Assembly (NCBI RefSeq): GCF_002024805.1
Contig: NZ_CP014337.1
Coordinates: 1,364,001 to 1,428,000, forward strand
Direction of reading: 5' to 3'
Origin: Elizabethkingia bruuniana
GTDB lineage: Bacteria > Bacteroidota > Bacteroidia > Flavobacteriales > Weeksellaceae
DNA: 64,000 nt
A model generated the notes under the pieces. The model was not told the DNA's origin. It made no database searches and was given only the letters and a program-made list of their open reading frames with translations. How positions within the stretch are numbered: the stretch's first letter is position 1; each line of letters starts with the position of its first letter. Positions 28,090 through 38,989 of the stretch are shown here, piece by piece. The translations under genes were made by a program, and so were the position numbers.

Positions 28090-29094
28090 TTATTTCTTCA
28101 TTTTGCTGAAAGAATACATTAAGTAAAACAAGAAGGGTAGTATGAATACACAGCCCAGCATCAGCGCCCAGCCTAATGCTTCAAGAGTTTTTTGTGGTGC
28201 AGCGTATTCCAGTAACGAAATGTGATTTCCATTGCCTAATAATATAATATTAGGATTGTGCTGGTAAGTCGCTGCTACCAATATCATAATGATTTGGAAA
28301 CCTGCCAGAACCCTTACCGGTATTAGCTTCTTCTCCCGTATACAATAGAATATCAATCCCAATGCAAGTGTGGCCAGCGTAATGGCGATAATACCTAATG
28401 GTTTGGAAAATACCCACATCATTAAAGGTATACCAGAAAGATAAGCAGTAAGAAATACCAATGCACCTGTAATCACAACAAATAACATCATTTGCTTAGT
28501 TTTCCGGATCATCAGCTGTAATTCTGCTTTGTCTCTGGTTTCTCTTAATGAGAATACTGAAGCCAGATAAGCACATAAGGCTATAGTAAAAAGGCCAACA
28601 GAAACACCAAACCAGTTGAGCCAGCTAAAGATGTAAAGATCTAAGAAGCCTGTAGCATCCGGGTTAATAGAGGAGGATACTGTAGCTGCTGCTATAAGCC
28701 CAAGAAAGAAAGGGGTGAGCAGACTGGCATAATAAAAGATTTGAGTATACAGAATCTGCCATTTGTCTTCTACAGCATCGTAATGCCTGAAGGTAAAAGC
28801 TGTACCACGGGCGATAATACCAATAAGCATTAGTACTAAAGGAATATGCAAATAGGTGGACATCAATGCATAAATCCGTGGAAAGCCAACAAATAAAACA
28901 ACGATAGCAATAATAAGCCACATATGATTGGCTTCCCAAACCGGAGCAATTGATTCATACATGATCTTTCCGGTTTTATGTCGGGCTTTTTTATTGGTGA
29001 ATAATTCTACGATTCCGGCTCCGAAATCGGCTCCGCCTAAGATAATATACAGACAGATAGACAGCCATAAAAAGCCTATTACAATGTAAATCAT
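28090..29094 (-). CDS. cydB: Cytochrome bd ubiquinol oxidase subunit II
   Basis: A 334-residue integral membrane protein with about eight or nine helices, matching CydB: an N-terminal helix followed by YIILGGADFGAGIVEL and later WEANHMWLI. It is the structural partner of CydA in the high-affinity terminal oxidase. Its ATG overlaps the cydA stop by 4 bp, showing an operon with translational coupling. Confidence 0.95.
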   Translation of the reverse strand: MIYIVIGFLWLSICLYIILGGADFGAGIVELFTNKKARHKTGKIMYESIAPVWEANHMWLIIAIVVLFVGFPRIYALMSTYLHIPLVLMLIGIIARGTAFTFRHYDAVEDKWQILYTQIFYYASLLTPFFLGLIAAATVSSSINPDATGFLDLYIFSWLNWFGVSVGLFTIALCAYLASVFSLRETRDKAELQLMIRKTKQMMLFVVITGALVFLTAYLSGIPLMMWVFSKPLGIIAITLATLALGLIFYCIREKKLIPVRVLAGFQIIMILVAATYQHNPNIILLGNGNHISLLEYAAPQKTLEALGWALMLGCVFILPFLFYLMYSFSKMKK

Positions 29095-30434
29095 TTTTTC
29101 TGTTTTTTATCGTTAAACAAAGCGTCTGTAGGGTCATATAATTTGGGTACCATCTTAATTTGTCTTCCGATAAGGAACATCAGAACAACCGATAGCGATA
29201 TAAATACAAAAGTGAAGAAATAGAATGAATACTGTATACCCGGCATTGGTGTAACAGCGTCTATTGTTTTCATCACACCATAGATAATCCAGGGCTGACG
29301 GCCAACTTCGGTTACCGTCCATCCTGCTTCTAAAGCTATATATCCGAAAGGAGTGGCTATAAAGAAGGTTTTCAACAGCCAGTTTTTACTCAGCCATTCC
29401 TTTTTAAAGAAGAAAGAGTAGAGGTATACAGCACCAATAAACATCATTATAACACCGAAAAAGATCATAATCTGAAATGCGAAATGGGTTACGGCTATAG
29501 GAGGCCATTCGTCCTCAGGAAAGGCTTCCAGACCTTTTACCTCTGCATTAAAATCTCCTTTTGCCAGAAAGCTAAGCACTTTGGGTACTTTCACCGCATA
29601 TTTTACCGTTTTGTTTTTTACATCTGGAATACCTCCTAAAACAAAAGAAGCACCTTTTTCGGTTTCGAAATGAGCTTCCATAGCTGCCAGTTTTATAGGC
29701 TGTCTTTCTGTAACAGACTTTGCAGCAATATCACCACTAAATGGTGCACCAAAAGCGCCAATAAGGGCAAAGCCAACAGCAATTCTGAAAGCTTTTGTGT
29801 GGAATTCGATGTTTTTCTTTTTTGTAATAAGGTAAGCATGAACACCTGCAACAGCAAAACCTGTAGCACAAAAGGCTGCAACCGTCATATGGAATGCCTG
29901 CGGAAACCATGCATCATTAAACATCGCTGCAATAGGATCTATATTTATATATTGTCCGTTTACATAATCGAAACCAGTAGGGCTGTTCATCCATGCATTA
30001 GCAGCAACAACCAGAATTCCGGAAGCCAGTCCGCTTACTCCAACTAAGAAACCACAAAACCAATGGAACCATTTATTGAATTTGTCCCAGCCGTAAAGAA
30101 AGAATCCCAAGGCAATAGCTTCTATAAAAAATGCCGTTCCTTCCAATGAGAATGGCATTCCGAAAATAGGACCAGCATGTTCCATAAACTTAGGCCACAA
30201 TAAACCTAATTCAAAAGACAGCATTGTACCGGATACTGCTCCGGTTGCGAATAATATAGCAACACCTTTGCTCCAGGCTTTAGTGAGTCCTTTATAAATC
30301 TCATTTCCTGTTTTCAGGTATTTCCAATGTGCATAGGCCATTAAAAAGGGCATTACCATTCCGATACAGGAGAAAATGATATGAAAGCCCAGTGACATGG
30401 CCATTTGCGATCGGGCAGCTATAAAATCGTCCAT
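29091..30434 (-). CDS. cydA: Cytochrome bd ubiquinol oxidase subunit I
   Basis: A 447-residue membrane protein carrying the hemes of the bd oxidase, which reduces O2 to water with quinol electrons and works at low oxygen. Visible marks: the N-terminal R-x-Q-M-A-M-S-L-G-F-H with the heme b595 histidine H18, the E99-region helix F-F-I-E-A-I-A-L, and V-G-R-Q-P-W-I-I-Y-G near residue 390. The Q-loop is short. It diverges from gyrB across 185 bp. Confidence 0.96.
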   Translation of the reverse strand: MDDFIAARSQMAMSLGFHIIFSCIGMVMPFLMAYAHWKYLKTGNEIYKGLTKAWSKGVAILFATGAVSGTMLSFELGLLWPKFMEHAGPIFGMPFSLEGTAFFIEAIALGFFLYGWDKFNKWFHWFCGFLVGVSGLASGILVVAANAWMNSPTGFDYVNGQYINIDPIAAMFNDAWFPQAFHMTVAAFCATGFAVAGVHAYLITKKKNIEFHTKAFRIAVGFALIGAFGAPFSGDIAAKSVTERQPIKLAAMEAHFETEKGASFVLGGIPDVKNKTVKYAVKVPKVLSFLAKGDFNAEVKGLEAFPEDEWPPIAVTHFAFQIMIFFGVIMMFIGAVYLYSFFFKKEWLSKNWLLKTFFIATPFGYIALEAGWTVTEVGRQPWIIYGVMKTIDAVTPMPGIQYSFYFFTFVFISLSVVLMFLIGRQIKMVPKLYDPTDALFNDKKQKK

Positions 30435-30586
30435 AATATTGATTTTGACGAATTAAAGTTAAGTATTATTTCTTCTAAAATATTGTTTTTGACATGATTT
30501 AAAACACTGATAAATTCCATACTATATATAGTAATTGTGGTGTATTTTTATATATTGTCTATAGCATATATATGCCCAAAATTTCG

Positions 30587-30594
30587 TATATTTG
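30587..30594 (+). promoter_or_regulatory. -7 promoter box of gyrB
   Basis: TATATTTG matches TAnnTTTG, 25 bp before ATG at 30620. A 12-bp palindrome, GCATATATATGC, lies just upstream (30564-30575). Confidence 0.45.
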
Positions 30595-30619
30595 TAGTTA
30601 TTGAAAAATGTAATTTTGA

Positions 30620-32554
<1,935 letters not shown>

Positions 32555-32574
32555 TTAAGCATTTATAATAAAGT

Positions 32575-32606
32575 AAAAAGACCGGAAGAAATTCCGGTCT
32601 TTTTTA
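32575..32606 (+). terminator. Rho-independent terminator after gyrB
   Basis: AAAAAGACCGGAA / TTCCGGTCTTTTT stem with a 4-nt loop and T-run. Confidence 0.9.
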
Positions 32607-32689
32607 TTATTTACTCTATCTGATATATTGTTAATCCTTTAGTTTGAGGTGTAGTTCTGCAAATTTCGGTTTTTGTATATGTCTTATAT

Positions 32690-33892
32690 TTATTCATAGT
32701 TTGGCTCTGGTAAATCGAAAAAATCACCTTGCGTTTTATCCAAAGCATTTGAAAGCATCTTAAAACTTTCTTTGGTAGGTTTAAGATTAATGTATTTGTC
32801 TACAATATTCCTGTGTTTATAAATAACAAAGGTATTTTCTGCTTGCGGGTTTATTTTATTTAGGACTGCTTCAGTTTTTTCATCATAAAAAGAGGGTACA
32901 AAAGTTAGGGCTGTATATTGAATATTGAGCTCACTTCCAAGTTTTTCTAACATGGATTGTCGTTGGTCTTTATTATAATCTTTATCGTTTCCGTAAACAA
33001 AATAGACTTTGAGATATTTCTTGCGATTTTTACTTTCCTGTTCTAAAAATTGTAACCAACTTTTTACTTCATTCCAATTTGTATTATTTCCCACGAAATA
33101 AATAATGCCATGATAACGTCCATATTTGCAAACAGGGCAAGTTTGTGTACCTCTGTCTGGTCCATATACGTGGAATGGTATAAATGAGGGCTGGTCTTCT
33201 CCTATGTTTAAGCCAGATTGTAAGACTACAGTTGCTTTCTTTGGATAATTAGGAATATTAAGCCCGAGTACAATATTGTGTTCAGCAATCTGCATATTAT
33301 CCTTTAGTAGTACTCTTACAACTCCGCTTCCACCACGGTTTTCCTGTGGATATTTTTTGAAATGAGGAATTAGGAGCTTGTCATCATCAAAATTAATCTC
33401 ATCGGTATAATACTCATTAGCAATATCTGGCTCCTTAACGGATAAATGAATATGTGCAGGCAAAATATCATTTGGATAGGGAGAAGGGCGTATAGTCCTG
33501 ATTGTATATTTTCCTTTTTCATCGGTTTTAACCCAGCCACGAATATAACCATGACGCTTAACTTTGCTATCTAATCCCGGTTTTGGAGAATAATACCCAT
33601 CATTATCTGTCTGCCAGTAGTAGATGATAACGTCTGGTGCAGGTGTTTTTCCATCTATCTGAAAAACAGTTCCGGTTACAACCAATTTCTGACCTTTTTG
33701 GTCCCAACCCGGGCTTGTATTGGTCGATTGTATTTTTTCAGGCATTCCAATGTACATTAATTCGCAGCTATCACAGCCACCACCAACGACTCCATTTTTT
33801 ATATCTGATGATTTTTTATTGGGTTGTTGTCCGTTGCAACTTACAGATAACAAAAGCAGAGAAATAAGTTTAAAGATTATCCATTTTTTCAT
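32690..33892 (-). CDS. Lipoprotein: intradiol-dioxygenase-like domain fused to a CxxC thioredoxin-like domain
   Basis: A 400-residue lipoprotein (lipobox with C19; ATG at 33892). Residues about 65-220 match the intradiol ring-cleavage dioxygenase fold: an immunoglobulin-like beta-sandwich with W93, the G-Y-Y segment (100-101), Y129, Y139 and the two histidines H147 and H149 of PAHIHL, giving plausible Fe(III) ligands (2 Tyr, 2 His). Residues about 238-390 are a thioredoxin-like domain with C252-P-V-C255 in place of the usual redox motif. The combination of both on one outer-membrane-type lipoprotein is unusual. Substrate unknown. The same strand upstream gene is the membrane LytTR regulator. 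Confidence 0.75.
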   Translation of the reverse strand: MKKWIIFKLISLLLLSVSCNGQQPNKKSSDIKNGVVGGGCDSCELMYIGMPEKIQSTNTSPGWDQKGQKLVVTGTVFQIDGKTPAPDVIIYYWQTDNDGYYSPKPGLDSKVKRHGYIRGWVKTDEKGKYTIRTIRPSPYPNDILPAHIHLSVKEPDIANEYYTDEINFDDDKLLIPHFKKYPQENRGGSGVVRVLLKDNMQIAEHNIVLGLNIPNYPKKATVVLQSGLNIGEDQPSFIPFHVYGPDRGTQTCPVCKYGRYHGIIYFVGNNTNWNEVKSWLQFLEQESKNRKKYLKVYFVYGNDKDYNKDQRQSMLEKLGSELNIQYTALTFVPSFYDEKTEAVLNKINPQAENTFVIYKHRNIVDKYINLKPTKESFKMLSNALDKTQGDFFDLPEPNYE

Positions 33893-33960
33893 TGTCAAAT
33901 TTTTCTACAAAAATGATAACGAAAACAGTTAATTTTCAAATAGAATAGGGTGAGTGGAGT

Positions 33961-34800
33961 TTATTTTGTGCTAACCCGATGTTGCTGTGAAAACTTATCT
34001 TTAAAATTCTTTGCATAGCTACGACTGACCCTCAGGATAGTGTTGTCCAAAAGTGTGATATCATAGTCACCATTCTGTCGGGATTGGATAGACAAAATTT
34101 TATTTATATTTACAATGTACGATTTATGAATGCGCACAAACTGATTATTATTCAGCTGAGATTCCAAAGATTTTAAGGTTTCGGTATGCAGATATTTCTT
34201 GGAATGATGGTATATATTAATATAAGGAGTGTTGGCTGAAAAATAAAGTATGTCGTCCACGGCTAGCACTATCTTTGTACTGTTGCTATCAGAAACTATA
34301 AGAGAGCTGATGAAGTTTTTTGTTTTATTTTCTCCAATTGTTCCCTTAGCTATTGCATGGGGCTGCAATTTTTGACCATAAATAGTTATTATAACCAGCA
34401 AAAATCCATAAATAATTACTGTTTTTATAAAGTATGCGGATATAGCAAAATTAAAAGTTTGCCAATAGGGGAAAGTGTGGTTATAGAATACTTCTGAGAG
34501 AGCCCAAACTAATGCAGGATAAATAATCAAATGAAGTACAATAGCAGAGTTTGTGAGCAATAATTTAGAAGTTATTTTTTTTAGCTGTCCGACTAGTTTA
34601 AAAAATAATGGCAGCAATAAAATGTAAATAACCCAATAAGAACTGAATAATAATGATTCTGAAAAATAAAAACTGCTGTTTTGAAATATAGTAAATAAAT
34701 AATCCAAGATTATATTAGCAGCAATAAACAATATTAAGCAAAATGCAAATATGTATTTTTGTTTGCTTTGGAGTATAGAATATATTGGCTGAGTTTTCAA
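33961..34800 (-). CDS. Membrane-bound LytTR-domain transcriptional regulator (TTG start)
   Basis: A 279-residue protein. The N-terminal about 150 residues hold four predicted membrane helices; the C-terminal about 100 residues are a LytTR DNA-binding domain (DDILYFSANTPYINIYHHS, FVRIHKSYIVNINKI, ILRVSRSYAKNF). There is no ATG at the N-terminus: an in-frame TAA lies 15 bp upstream of TTG at 34800, so TTG is the likely start. It would bind DNA from the membrane, without a partner kinase. The dioxygenase-thioredoxin lipoprotein gene 68 bp downstream is the natural target candidate. The island repeat begins 36 bp upstream of this gene. Confidence 0.8.
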   Translation of the reverse strand: MKTQPIYSILQSKQKYIFAFCLILFIAANIILDYLFTIFQNSSFYFSESLLFSSYWVIYILLLPLFFKLVGQLKKITSKLLLTNSAIVLHLIIYPALVWALSEVFYNHTFPYWQTFNFAISAYFIKTVIIYGFLLVIITIYGQKLQPHAIAKGTIGENKTKNFISSLIVSDSNSTKIVLAVDDILYFSANTPYINIYHHSKKYLHTETLKSLESQLNNNQFVRIHKSYIVNINKILSIQSRQNGDYDITLLDNTILRVSRSYAKNFKDKFSQQHRVSTK

Positions 34801-34836
34801 TTTTGTCTTTACTTACATATTACAAAGTAACTTAAT

Positions 34837-34913
34837 TTTTTGCAAACATGAGCGTTGGCCTGCGGCTATTTCCGGAGGCTCTGAACATAATGACTGATTA
34901 TAGGGCAAAATGC
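34837..34913 (+). repeat. Left boundary direct repeat of the island
   Basis: 77 bp that recur at 41521-41598 in the same direction: a 23-bp perfect start (TTTTTGCAAACATGAGCGTT and GGC), a 3/4-bp variable stretch, then CGGCTATTTCCGGAGGCT, one change, GAACATAATGACT, one change, and ATTATAGGGCAAAATGC. It lies directly upstream of the TTG-started LytTR gene, at the edge of the chromosome. Confidence 0.85.
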
Positions 34914-34951
34914 TTTGAAGCACACAATTTCTTGTGATGCAGGCACTATTT

Positions 34952-34986
34952 TATTTTACATAATGTACGGAGCATTATGTAAAATA
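34952..34986. repeat. Long-stem hairpin with recurring arm sequence
   Basis: TATTTTACATAATG (34952-34965) and CATTATGTAAAATA (34973-34986) are perfect inverted repeats around a 7-nt loop. The arm ATTTTACATAATG recurs at 41636-41648, and the related CATTATGTTAAATAG at 41185-41199 and, with its first base missing, at 41699-41712. Confidence 0.75.
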
Positions 34987-35098
34987 GCTTTGGTATTTAA
35001 TTTTTTAGAGCAGGGGAAAAGGGGAATTTTATTTTCACTCTTTATTCGACCGATAAACCTCCATATAACCGATTCATTTCCTCCTCAAACCATTCTCA

Positions 35099-35117
35099 TG
35101 CGTGAGGGATAGCAGCG
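35099..35117 (+). repeat. Left arm of 19-bp perfect inverted repeat
   Basis: TGCGTGAGGGATAGCAGCG; its exact reverse complement is at 35575-35593. The 457 bp between them contain several smaller hairpins (for example CCTACGGGT near 35468) and no gene. Confidence 0.9.
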
Positions 35118-35574
35118 GTATCCTTTTGAGAGCAACCGAGAAATAAGCGATAGCTTATATCGAAGGTTGCGAGCGTAGCTCAAACAAAAGATAAAGCACT
35201 ACCAAATAAAAAAGCGGCTGATGCTGCTTTGATATGCAGGTAGCCAGCGAAGCTGCTTCGACCACTGCCCAACCAAAAAACAACTGAAAAAAGGGCAGGG
35301 GACACGCCCAAATAATCACTAATGTGCCTGAAATCCAGAATATGATAAATAAACAAAATGTGCCTCACAAAATAATGTAGAAAAAGCCTATAAAACTGAG
35401 TAGCACAATGAGTGGCGCAAGCCACAAAGATTGCAACTTTTAAAAAGATTTTCCTTTGGGCGTGACCCTACGGGTCGGGCAGAACTTTGTTCGCAAGTTT
35501 CATTAAAAGCAAATGAATATTGCTTTTCTTCACTTGTACTACAAGTCCTCGCTCGTACCTCGCTGTGGGCTTTT

Positions 35575-35593
35575 CGCTGCTATCCCTCACGCA
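35575..35593 (-). repeat. Right arm of 19-bp perfect inverted repeat
   Basis: CGCTGCTATCCCTCACGCA, exact reverse complement of 35099-35117. It ends 70 bp before the stop codon of the SIR2 gene. Confidence 0.9.
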
Positions 35594-35662
35594 ATCTCTG
35601 CTTAAAATAGAGTAGGGAACTCAACCGAATGAGAAAGTATGTGTACTTTAAAAATATTTTGA

Positions 35663-37174
35663 TTAAGAATTAATTTTATCTAGGATTGCAGGAATTTCTT
35701 CAAATTCTGTAAACCATATAATTGAAACTCCTAATTCTTTCATTATTTCCTCATTTAGTTTATGGTGTCGATTTAAAAATTCTTCTGCTCCAGTGACGTT
35801 ATCAACATGTTGAGTTCTAACACCATCCTTGGTTGAATAGGCAAATTTGTCAATAGACAGCCTCCTCATAAAGGCATAATGTCTTGGTGTATCAATATTT
35901 CTTGCTGAAATATCTAAAAGTCTACGCAAATTTGGATCAGTCATAGACAGTCCAATCATTAAACAATTATTCTCTCTCAAATTTGCTAATTGTACTAGAT
36001 TTGACCAATGATAAGCATCTGTATAAATTTGATGATAACCTTCTTCAGAAAAAACTAGTGTACTTTTTTCTAATCCTTCATACCTTTCTGTATCTTCTGG
36101 TAAAAAACCATGCACATGATAAATAGGTAATTCATCACGGTCAAAAGCCTCATTTTCTGTATATATACTGTGATGTTGTATTGATTTTGAAGTTAATTGC
36201 CTCTCAAGTAAATCATCAAAATTATATGTAATTACAGTTCTAACTCTAGCTCCGGTTCTTCGCGGCATACATGAATTTGAAATTGAAGTAATTAGATCAG
36301 AATCCAATTTTTTTGTTGTATCCCTTAGTTTATAAAGATTTTCTGTTATTGCTTTAGTAAAATCTTTTATTTCGCTAGTTTGTTTTACTAATCCTTTTCT
36401 TAGATATCTAGCAGCCATTAATGCTGATGGCTCGTCAACAGCGTTTAATCTTTCTACAATTTGTTTTATATCCTCATCAGATATATTTGCTTGTTGGTTA
36501 AATTCTTTTGTTAAATAGGATACAAAGAGTGAACTAAGTAGAGTATTCCAGTCAGGCATTCCTGCACTACTTGATACGCCGGCTCCTAAAAACATTGAAA
36601 ATTGACCACGATCATAACAGTCCTTTAAGATGTCTATTTTCTCATCTCTTTCTTTTTTCCAATCTCCAGCTTCTTTAGTAACAGCATTTTCTAATCTTAA
36701 TGAAAATAAATTATTACCAATTTCTGTTGCTTTTGCCTTATGTTTATTCGCTATTTTGGAGATTTCTTTAGGCCCCCATATTGCTATTTTTAATTCTGGA
36801 TTTAATAATAATATTTCATCAGTTATTCTTGATATATTTTTTTCTAGAACTGTTTCAAAACTTATTAACAGGATATTAGAATGAAGTAAGTTTCTTTCTG
36901 CCCTGTTAAGTTTATGAGTATAATAATCAGCTAATAGCCTCGCCGGCATTCTATTTAAATTGAATTTAATATCAATCAAAGTAAACCCTTTGAAATTATC
37001 GAATCCATCTTCCGCGTATGCATTCCCAATTCTTCTTTCACCTTCGACAAGTGAAAACTTTTTATTTTGATGTTCAATGTGGAACTTTAACAAATTTAAT
37101 ACGAACGTTTCAAAAGAGAATCGATCTCTTGTGCCACCACTATCAAACTTTAAAAAAATATCTTCTATTTTCAT
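35663..37174 (-). CDS. Nuclease-like/SIR2 fusion, predicted defence effector
   Basis: A 503-residue protein with two domains. Residues about 1-150 look like a restriction-endonuclease fold: G-N-A-Y-A-E-D-G-F-D59 followed by L-I-D68-I-K70 fits the D...(D/E)xK core. From about 185 there is a SIR2 domain: FLGAGVSSSAGMPDW with GAG at 197-199, T-Y-N-F-D-D-L-L-E (about 320) and Y-H-V-H-G (about 350), all the NAD-binding and catalytic marks. SIR2 domains in phage defence degrade NAD+ to stop infected cells. It is the last gene of the four-gene group, 81 bp after the ATPase. No STAND or pAgo partner is present. The exact system is not one I recognise. Confidence 0.8.
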   Translation of the reverse strand: MKIEDIFLKFDSGGTRDRFSFETFVLNLLKFHIEHQNKKFSLVEGERRIGNAYAEDGFDNFKGFTLIDIKFNLNRMPARLLADYYTHKLNRAERNLLHSNILLISFETVLEKNISRITDEILLLNPELKIAIWGPKEISKIANKHKAKATEIGNNLFSLRLENAVTKEAGDWKKERDEKIDILKDCYDRGQFSMFLGAGVSSSAGMPDWNTLLSSLFVSYLTKEFNQQANISDEDIKQIVERLNAVDEPSALMAARYLRKGLVKQTSEIKDFTKAITENLYKLRDTTKKLDSDLITSISNSCMPRRTGARVRTVITYNFDDLLERQLTSKSIQHHSIYTENEAFDRDELPIYHVHGFLPEDTERYEGLEKSTLVFSEEGYHQIYTDAYHWSNLVQLANLRENNCLMIGLSMTDPNLRRLLDISARNIDTPRHYAFMRRLSIDKFAYSTKDGVRTQHVDNVTGAEEFLNRHHKLNEEIMKELGVSIIWFTEFEEIPAILDKINS

Positions 37175-37255
37175 TTAAAAGTTTATTATTTTGATAATTA
37201 TTTAATGTATTTAAGTTTGAGATTATGATTAAATTTAATTGAAGAATGATATATT

Positions 37256-38989
37256 TTAAACATGCTCCATAATTTCATAAGTGCTATTAAGCAAATTATC
37301 TAAATTGCTATGATGATCTTTTAAGATTGATTGCTTTTCAGTTGAGTCACCAATGCAAATTAGCTTTGTATTATTATTGAAAAATGTCTTTTTATAGTAT
37401 TCTATTTTAGAGTCTTTTAGTTTATTATCAGCTAACGAAATAATTGTTTGAGTATCTTTTGGTGTGTTAGTACAAATAAAATCCAAAATTTTATCCTTAC
37501 TCTTTCCATCTAAGTCCTCTTTAAAGATGCTATCAAGCATTAAAGGAAGTCTTTGAATATTATTTGTTTCATTAATGATCTTGTTAAAAGCAAAATGGTA
37601 GCTCAAAACGGCAAGGTGTAACTCAACACCTTGAAAAGGAAAACTTGATAATTCATATATATAATTGAATCTTCTATCGTCCAACTGAGGAACGCCAAGC
37701 TTTTTATTATTGGAGTTATAATAGTCTTTAAATTTTCTGTTTTTAGCTAATCGCTCATTTTCTAAATCTTCATCATTTTTAAATAATTGTAGTTTTTCCT
37801 TTAAAGCTTTAATTTCGAAATCTAATTTTCCAATGTTTGCATTTATTGAATCTTCAAGCTTTATGTTTGCCTGCGTTTTTATCCATTCATCAAGCGTAAC
37901 ATTTTTCTGCGAATAAATTATATGCCTATGATAATCATTTGCTAACATATCTCGTAATCCACTAATTTTTTTATTTAATGAATTGATGTCTGACTGTATC
38001 TTTTTATTTTCTAATGATATCTTTTCTTTTATTTTAATTGAATCATTTTCTTCCTGATAGTACTGATATATTTCTTTCGTATCTATTGGTAATATCTGTT
38101 GACAAATAGGACAATTATCTTTGCCAGGGAACTGATGTTTATGATTTCTACTAACCTTAGATACAACAGAAAGTCTTTGAGTATTATAGGTCAATATATT
38201 TGATTTTTTTACATATTCATTTTCCAGTTCTAATAACTCTGATTTTCTTTGTGCTATCTCGTTGATAAATTCTTGTCCTTTTCCTTTAAAAGAATCATCA
38301 ATAAGTTTAGCTGTCTCAATTGTTTTATCAGTCCTTTCAAAATTAAGATAGAAGTTATATTTTAACTTTTTATCATTCAATTCATTTTCAAGTTCTTTTT
38401 TTCGTTCTTTATCTTCTAGTTTTGAGATTCCTAAATAATAGTCTAAAAAGTCATCTTTAAAATTTTTATAAAAATCAAGATTACTAAAGGACTTTCTTAA
38501 ATATACCCATCCCACATCTTGTGATACATAGTAGGGTAAAAAGATTGTTTCTATTGGCGCTTTTGAAATTCCGCTTTTAGATTCTAACAGTAAATCAAAA
38601 TCAAATAAATTATTGAAAAATTCTTTCAATTTTGCATGTTCAACAGAACTATTACCAGAAATACCATTAAATGTAATTATCTTATTTTCTGTGTGGTTTT
38701 TGATGAATAGGGTTTCATCATTACGCACAAAAGTAAAATCATTATTCTGTGTCCCTTTTATTATTGTTATGTCTAAACGTGTAAATATATTCTCTGATAA
38801 TATTTTTACCAGTTTAGTTTTATTATCATTGATTCCAAACGTATATAGTATTAATTGAATTAAGGTACTTTTACCCGAAGTATTTGCCCCGTATATTACA
38901 TTAAGATTGTTTCCAAAGTCAGTAAAAAAACTCTTTTTATTAACTTCACTATGGATAAATATTTTATTGAGTTTTAATTTTGTTTTCAT
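37256..38989 (-). CDS. SMC/Rad50-like ATPase with zinc hook (LmuB-like)
   Basis: A 577-residue ABC-type ATPase. Walker A is G34-A-N-T-S-G-K-S-T42. Long coiled coil lies about 190-290 and 310-420, broken by a zinc-hook-like CPIC (C293, C296). Walker B is L-M-L-D-S near residue 490, with Ser where most ABC ATPases have the catalytic Glu, as in other AAA_23 proteins. A short Rad50/LmuB-like protein paired with a DUF4297 nuclease is the composition of Lamassu defence systems. The start overlaps the upstream nuclease gene by 4 bp (ATGA), so the two are coupled and probably form a complex. Confidence 0.8.
   Translation of the reverse strand: MKTKLKLNKIFIHSEVNKKSFFTDFGNNLNVIYGANTSGKSTLIQLILYTFGINDNKTKLVKILSENIFTRLDITIIKGTQNNDFTFVRNDETLFIKNHTENKIITFNGISGNSSVEHAKLKEFFNNLFDFDLLLESKSGISKAPIETIFLPYYVSQDVGWVYLRKSFSNLDFYKNFKDDFLDYYLGISKLEDKERKKELENELNDKKLKYNFYLNFERTDKTIETAKLIDDSFKGKGQEFINEIAQRKSELLELENEYVKKSNILTYNTQRLSVVSKVSRNHKHQFPGKDNCPICQQILPIDTKEIYQYYQEENDSIKIKEKISLENKKIQSDINSLNKKISGLRDMLANDYHRHIIYSQKNVTLDEWIKTQANIKLEDSINANIGKLDFEIKALKEKLQLFKNDEDLENERLAKNRKFKDYYNSNNKKLGVPQLDDRRFNYIYELSSFPFQGVELHLAVLSYHFAFNKIINETNNIQRLPLMLDSIFKEDLDGKSKDKILDFICTNTPKDTQTIISLADNKLKDSKIEYYKKTFFNNNTKLICIGDSTEKQSILKDHHSNLDNLLNSTYEIMEHV

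Larger units (their letters stand above)
34801..35662. other. Gene-free left arm of the defence island
   Basis: 862 bp without a convincing gene. It contains the left 77-bp boundary repeat (34837-34913), a 14-bp-stem hairpin (34952-34986) and a 19-bp perfect inverted repeat pair (35099-35117, 35575-35593) that encloses a 457-bp non-coding tract. Base composition is higher in G+C than the flanking island genes. Confidence 0.7.

Noticed and set aside
35180-35425. 81-codon frame within the 19-bp inverted repeats
   Set aside because: It lies in a repeat-rich tract and its translation looks like a chance hydrophobic frame.
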